A stretch of 64,000 nt of DNA, taken from positions 1 to 64,000 of the forward strand of contig CANJRA010000002.1 of assembly GCA_947476625.1 (NCBI GenBank), in the 5' to 3' direction. A model generated the notes under the pieces. The model searched no databases, was not told the origin of the DNA, and saw nothing but the letters and a program-made list of their open reading frames with translations. Within the stretch, counting starts at the first letter, position 1. Each line of letters opens with the position of its first letter. The stretch comes from Fidelibacterota bacterium. Lineage in GTDB: Bacteria > Pseudomonadota > Alphaproteobacteria > Rhodospirillales > Rhodospirillaceae. The translations under genes were made by a program, and so were the position numbers. Shown in pieces: positions 60,242-64,000 of this stretch.

Positions 60242-61915
60242 ATGCTGACGAGATTTACAGGTAATCGTTTGGTAGGCGGTGTCGCGTTGGCAGCCGGCGT
60301 TGCGCTGGCGGCGATGAGTTCAATATCCGTTGCATATGCCGCCGAGCAAGCCGCAGCCAGCGGTGTAAAGGATGTGGCTCCGGCCATGCGGCGTATCAGC
60401 AGCGATCAGTACACCAACATCGTGGCCGCCGTGTTTGGCCCCACCATCAAGGTTGGCGGGCGTTTTGAGCCCGACATCCGCGAGGGTGGTCTCTTCGCCG
60501 TCGGTGCGTCAAAAGTCAGCGTCAGCGCCACCGGCATCGAGCAGTATCACGCCCTGGCACGTTCGGTAGCGGCCCAGGTGGTCGATGACCGCCGGCGCGA
60601 TACTTTAATTCCCTGCCGCCCGGCATCGACGAAAGCCGCCGACGATATGTGCGCGCGTCAGTTTCTCGCCAAGACCGGCCGCCTGCTGTATCGGCGCCCT
60701 CTGACGAATGCCGAACTCGAAGCGCGTGTTGCTGCTGCGGGTGCGTCGGCGACAAAGCTCGGCAATTTCTACGCCGGCTTGCAGGCTTCTCTGACAGCCA
60801 TGCTTGTGTCGCCGCAGTTCCTGTTCCGTCACGTAGCCCTGGAGGCCGATCCGGCCCATCCCGGCGGGATGCGTATGGACGGCTATACAAAGGCCGCGCA
60901 GCTCAGCTTCTTCCTGTGGGATAGCGCGCCCGACATCGAACTTCTGAATGCGGCCGAAAACGGCGACCTGCACACGCGCAAAGGTCTCGAGAAGCAAGTC
61001 GACCGCCTGCTGGCGTCGCGCAAGCTCGAGACTGGCGTGCGCGCGCTGTTCGAGGACATGCTGCGCTTCGATGAGTTCTCGACGCTGGCCAAGGACACCG
61101 CGATCTATCCGAAGTTCACCATCCAGGCCGTGGCCGATGCCCGCGAGCAGACGTTACGCACGATCGTCGATCACCTTCTTGTCCGTCGCGGCGACTACCG
61201 CGACCTTTACACAACGCGCCATACGTTTCTTACGCCGACCCTCGGCACGATCTACGCCGTACCGGTCGCGGATGATCCGCTCTCGGCCAACGGCACGGCT
61301 GATGCCTGGACGCCTTACGAATTCGCCGCCAATGATCCGCGCGGTGTCGGTATCATCAGTCAGGTCGGCTTCCTCGCCCTGCATTCCCATCCCGGACGTT
61401 CGTCGCCGACATTGCGCGGCAAAGCGTTGCGCGAAGTGGTGCTGTGCCAGAGAGTCCCCGATCCGCCGGGCGACGTGAATTTCACGCTTGTCCAGAATAC
61501 CAGCGATAAAGTCCACCGGACGGCGCGCGAGCGCCTCGGCGCGCATGCGACCGAGCCAATGTGCTCGGGTTGCCACAAGCTCACCGATCCTATGGGCTAC
61601 GCACTTGAGAGTTTCGATTCCGACGGTGCGTTCCGCAGCACTGAAAACGGCGCGAAAATCGATACCACCGGCGTACTCGATGGCATTGCCTTTGCCGATG
61701 CGCCCGGATTGGGCCGCGCGGTACATGACAATCCCCAGACCGTCTCGTGCCTCGTCGACCGGGTTTATGCCTACGGCGCGGGCCGGCCGATAGCTAAGGC
61801 TGAGCGCGAACAGACACAAGCGCTTGCCAAGGATTTCGCGAAAGACGGATACCGTTTGCCTGATTTGCTACGACACGTCGCCACCAGCGACGCGTTCTAT
61901 CGCGTTGCGCCCTAA
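60242..61915 (+). CDS. Exported DUF1592/DUF1588/DUF1585 protein with one CxxCH
   Basis: The 557-residue protein has a signal peptide (GVALAAGVALAAMSSISVAYA). The DUF1592 segment is recognisable as AAQLSFFLWDSAPDIELLNA (about 217), followed by DUF1588 with the motif ATEPMCSGCHKLTDPMGYA (about 436-454), which carries a CxxCH haem-like site, and a DUF1585 end (VSCLVDRVYAYGAGRPI). Families of this set are common in planctomycetes together with DUF1552 proteins; their function is unknown. An N-terminal cytochrome-like domain is not visible, so haem attachment rests on the single CxxCH. It overlaps none of its neighbours and precedes the DUF1552 gene by 29 bases. Confidence 0.85.
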   Translation: MLTRFTGNRLVGGVALAAGVALAAMSSISVAYAAEQAAASGVKDVAPAMRRISSDQYTNIVAAVFGPTIKVGGRFEPDIREGGLFAVGASKVSVSATGIEQYHALARSVAAQVVDDRRRDTLIPCRPASTKAADDMCARQFLAKTGRLLYRRPLTNAELEARVAAAGASATKLGNFYAGLQASLTAMLVSPQFLFRHVALEADPAHPGGMRMDGYTKAAQLSFFLWDSAPDIELLNAAENGDLHTRKGLEKQVDRLLASRKLETGVRALFEDMLRFDEFSTLAKDTAIYPKFTIQAVADAREQTLRTIVDHLLVRRGDYRDLYTTRHTFLTPTLGTIYAVPVADDPLSANGTADAWTPYEFAANDPRGVGIISQVGFLALHSHPGRSSPTLRGKALREVVLCQRVPDPPGDVNFTLVQNTSDKVHRTARERLGAHATEPMCSGCHKLTDPMGYALESFDSDGAFRSTENGAKIDTTGVLDGIAFADAPGLGRAVHDNPQTVSCLVDRVYAYGAGRPIAKAEREQTQALAKDFAKDGYRLPDLLRHVATSDAFYRVAP

Positions 61916-61944
61916 GACAACCCGTATCACACACGGAGGAAGCG

Positions 61945-63276
61945 ATGATCCCGATCAATAATATAGCACGGCGGCGTGTTCTGCGCGGCATGTTCGGCGG
62001 CGCGGCAGTCTCGGTAGGCCTGCCGTTTCTCGATTGCTTCCTCAACAACAACGGCGCGGCGCTTGCCAACGGCCAGGAGATGCCCGTGTGCTTCGGCACA
62101 TGGTTCCAAGGCCTCGGCTTCTCGCAAGGCTTCTGGGAGCCCAAGACCTTGGGCGCGAACTACGAGTTCGGACCTCACCTCAAGGCGCTTGCGCCGTACC
62201 GTGACAAGATCAACATCTTCACAGGCATGAAGGTGTTTCTCGATGGCCACCCGCTTCAGGTGCACAGACCCGGTCCGCAAGCGGCGTTTCAGGGCGGGAT
62301 CCCGACCGGCGCCGAGCCACCCAGCATCGACCAACTCATTGCCGACGTCATCGGTACGCGCGCGCGTTACCGTTCCATCGAAGTGTCCTGCCACGGCAGC
62401 GCGGCCAGCTTCAGCCGCCGCAGCGCTGGCAGCATCAATCCGTCCGAGACGTCGCCGGTTGCTCTTTATACCCGCATCTTTGGGCCCGACTTCCGGGATC
62501 CCAACGCCGCCGAGTTCACGCCGGACCCGGAAGTCATGGTTCGCCGCAGCGTGCTGTCGGTGATCACTGATGAGCGTAATGCGCTGAGCACAACGCTTGG
62601 TGCGGCGGATCGCGCGCGGATGGACGAATATTTTACTTCCTTGCGTGAACTAGAGCAGCAGCTTGAATTGCAGCTCCAAAAACCCGCACCGCTCGCTGCT
62701 TGTACAGTTCCAAACAAGCCCGACGAGATTACGACGGGCACTGTCATCGACGACGCGCTCCAGACCAACAAACTGTTTTCCGGTCTCTTGGCCCATGCAC
62801 TGGCGTGTGGCCAGACCAATGTGATCAATGTCGAGTTCGGCGGCACCGCCTCCGATCTCCGCAAGCCCGGCAATCCGCAGACCTTCCACATCTATTCGCA
62901 CGAAGAAGCTATCGATCCCCAGCTCGGATACCAGCCGACGGTGGCGTGGTTCCAGCAGCAGTGCGTCGATGGGTTTGCAACCACGCTCAAGGCGCTGGAT
63001 AGCATACGCGAAGGTGACGGCACGCTCCTCGACCGTGTGCTCCTCTATTATTCCACCGATCACGGCGTGGCCCGCGTGCACGGCCTCGACAACATGCCGA
63101 TGATGACCGCCGGTCGCGCGGGCAATCGCTTGAAGACCGGTATGCATCTCCAGGCCAACGCCGATACGGTGACGCGCGTGGGCTTGACCCTCCAGCAAGC
63201 TTACGGCGTGCCGGTGAGCGCCTGGGGTTCGGAATCTAACCGCACCTCCAAACCATTTACGGAACTGCTCGCATGA
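61945..63276 (+). CDS. Tat-exported DUF1552 protein
   Basis: The 443-residue protein opens with a twin-arginine signal (NIARRRVLRGMFGGAAVSVG), consistent with Tat export of a folded protein. DUF1552 members show FGTWFQGLGFSQGFWEPKT (about 50), SIDQLIADVIGTRARYRS (about 127) and the C-terminal VLLYYSTDHGVARVHGLDN (about 362), which is consistent with that family. The function is unknown. It is the partner of DUF1592/1588/1585 proteins in many genomes. Its stop overlaps the start of the next gene in ATGA. Confidence 0.85.
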   Translation: MIPINNIARRRVLRGMFGGAAVSVGLPFLDCFLNNNGAALANGQEMPVCFGTWFQGLGFSQGFWEPKTLGANYEFGPHLKALAPYRDKINIFTGMKVFLDGHPLQVHRPGPQAAFQGGIPTGAEPPSIDQLIADVIGTRARYRSIEVSCHGSAASFSRRSAGSINPSETSPVALYTRIFGPDFRDPNAAEFTPDPEVMVRRSVLSVITDERNALSTTLGAADRARMDEYFTSLRELEQQLELQLQKPAPLAACTVPNKPDEITTGTVIDDALQTNKLFSGLLAHALACGQTNVINVEFGGTASDLRKPGNPQTFHIYSHEEAIDPQLGYQPTVAWFQQQCVDGFATTLKALDSIREGDGTLLDRVLLYYSTDHGVARVHGLDNMPMMTAGRAGNRLKTGMHLQANADTVTRVGLTLQQAYGVPVSAWGSESNRTSKPFTELLA

Positions 63277-64000
63277 TAACGCGCTCTCTCTCCGGTGCGT
63301 GCGTCGCCGCGGCGGCGTCGGCGCTTCTAGCCTTTGGGTCCCAGCCGGCATGGGCCGCGCGCACTTCCGCCGGTCCCGAACTCGCTACGCCACCCGGCAT
63401 CACCATCCAGACGCTCGGTGAAGCCCGCGGTTATAAATTGACCGGTCAGTTGTCGCCCTTGCGCGGCACGACGTATGCCGATGCTACCGGTATGACGCTT
63501 TATACCTCCGAGAAAGACACCACGCCCGGCGTTTCGGCGTGCACGAACGAATGTGCAGCTACATGGCTTCCTGCGGTCGCACCCGCGACGGCTAAGTCGC
63601 GTGGTGAGTGGACGGTGATCCGCCGCGCCGACGGCACGCGCCAATGGGCGCTGCGCAACAAGCCGCTCTACCGCTACCGCGAAGACACGCTGCCCGGCGG
63701 AGCCGCAGGTAGCGGCCAAGACGCCGGTGCGTGGCAGGTTGCCGTCATGAAGCCCGGCGATGGTTTGACCTTTCCGGATGGCATCGATGTCCGCGATCTG
63801 GACGATGTCGGCGGCAGCATCCTCGTCGATGGCCGCGGCTTCACCATTTATATGCTCGAAGGTGCCGTAGCGAAGGTTGAGAAGGCGTGCGCCAAGCCGC
63901 CGTGCTTCAGCCCGTGGGTGCCGGTCGAAGCCGCCGACCTTGCCAACGCCGTCGGCGACTTTACCATCGTGCGCGGCCCTGACGGTTCCAGGCGCTGGGC
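63273..64000 (+). CDS. Exported secreted-repeat protein (PF03640-like), cut by window end
   Basis: The frame opens at ATG 63273 in ATGA overlap with the DUF1552 stop and remains open to the right edge (242 codons). A signal peptide (GACVAAAASALLAFGSQPAWA) precedes two repeat units. The first has TTYADATGMTLYTSEKDTTP and ACTNECAATWLPAVA, with paired Cys typical of the secreted-repeat (lipoprotein-15-like) family. The second has GFTIYMLEGAV, PPCFSPWVPVEA and FTIVRGPDGSRRWA. Its function is unknown. Co-transcription with DUF1592 and DUF1552 suggests one exported assembly. The C-terminus lies outside the window. Confidence 0.8.
   Translation, partial: MITRSLSGACVAAAASALLAFGSQPAWAARTSAGPELATPPGITIQTLGEARGYKLTGQLSPLRGTTYADATGMTLYTSEKDTTPGVSACTNECAATWLPAVAPATAKSRGEWTVIRRADGTRQWALRNKPLYRYREDTLPGGAAGSGQDAGAWQVAVMKPGDGLTFPDGIDVRDLDDVGGSILVDGRGFTIYMLEGAVAKVEKACAKPPCFSPWVPVEAADLANAVGDFTIVRGPDGSRRW

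Overview
The window is about 60% GC chromosomal DNA from an alphaproteobacterium. This rests on gene orders familiar from that class (maoC-like/ribF/nudix/ileS/lspA/DUF3035/two M16 peptidases; ubiA/rsmE/gshA; RNase G-like/yacG/tRNA-Phe), a plant-type glutamate-cysteine ligase, a DHS-like enzyme beside an ornithine decarboxylase, and 4-base ATGA stop/start overlaps in many operons. The order cannot be fixed from sequence alone; a Rhodospirillales-like lineage is a guess.

Layout. 1-365: the end of an IS21-type element that has cut off the C-terminus of a TonB-dependent receptor. 362-2035: the preQ0 operon queE-queD-queC. 2193-6086: a small membrane protein, a phoU gene behind a clear three-unit Pho box, a broken PAS-GGDEF-EAL gene, a MarR regulator and a lipoprotein. 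6150-25018: a housekeeping stretch with maoC-like, ribF, nudix, ileS, lspA, DUF3035, two M16 peptidases, pgi, mutL, rsmD, rluB, a peptidase C26, a lytic transglycosylase, tadA and a FliL-like protein. 25032-36663: purD, xseA, an M23 peptidase, envelope lipid genes (lpxK, a DUF374 acyltransferase, a GT4 glycosyltransferase, an LpxH-like phosphoesterase, a lipid kinase), pmbA and ubiD. 36953-41337: a GAF/HD-GYP protein, then a GT41 (O-GlcNAc-transferase-like) gene with an internal stop, set between repeats. 41338-49735: ubiA, rsmE, gshA, a chorismate mutase with a Lys-Thr repeat, a frameshifted phosphofructokinase gene, a MAPEG protein, and a polyamine locus (a leader ORF behind a strong ribosome binding site, ornithine decarboxylase, DHS-like synthase). 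49810-56189: two tandem GlcG/HbpS-like genes, a large HAD-domain protein, an interrupted GT2 gene, an RNase G-like gene, yacG and tRNA-Phe with its promoter. 56399-64000: an exported hydrolase, a frameshifted glycine-zipper gene, a DUF6065-like gene and an export-rich DUF1592/DUF1552/secreted-repeat locus that runs off the window.

Two themes stand out. First, a family of 45-59 bp palindromes with CCTAGG-like centres (five copies at 38897-41334) lies on both sides of the GT41 gene. Its arms differ between copies, yet several copies keep perfect self-complementarity. A direct repeat of about 140 bp containing one of these palindromes also flanks the gene. Second, apparent gene decay is concentrated in accessory functions: a surface receptor, c-di-GMP turnover, two glycosyltransferases, a glycine-zipper protein and a phosphofructokinase are all disrupted, while the long housekeeping genes are intact. 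The best candidates for undescribed biology are the palindrome family, the possible leader peptide of the ornithine decarboxylase gene, and the exported DUF1592/DUF1552 locus.
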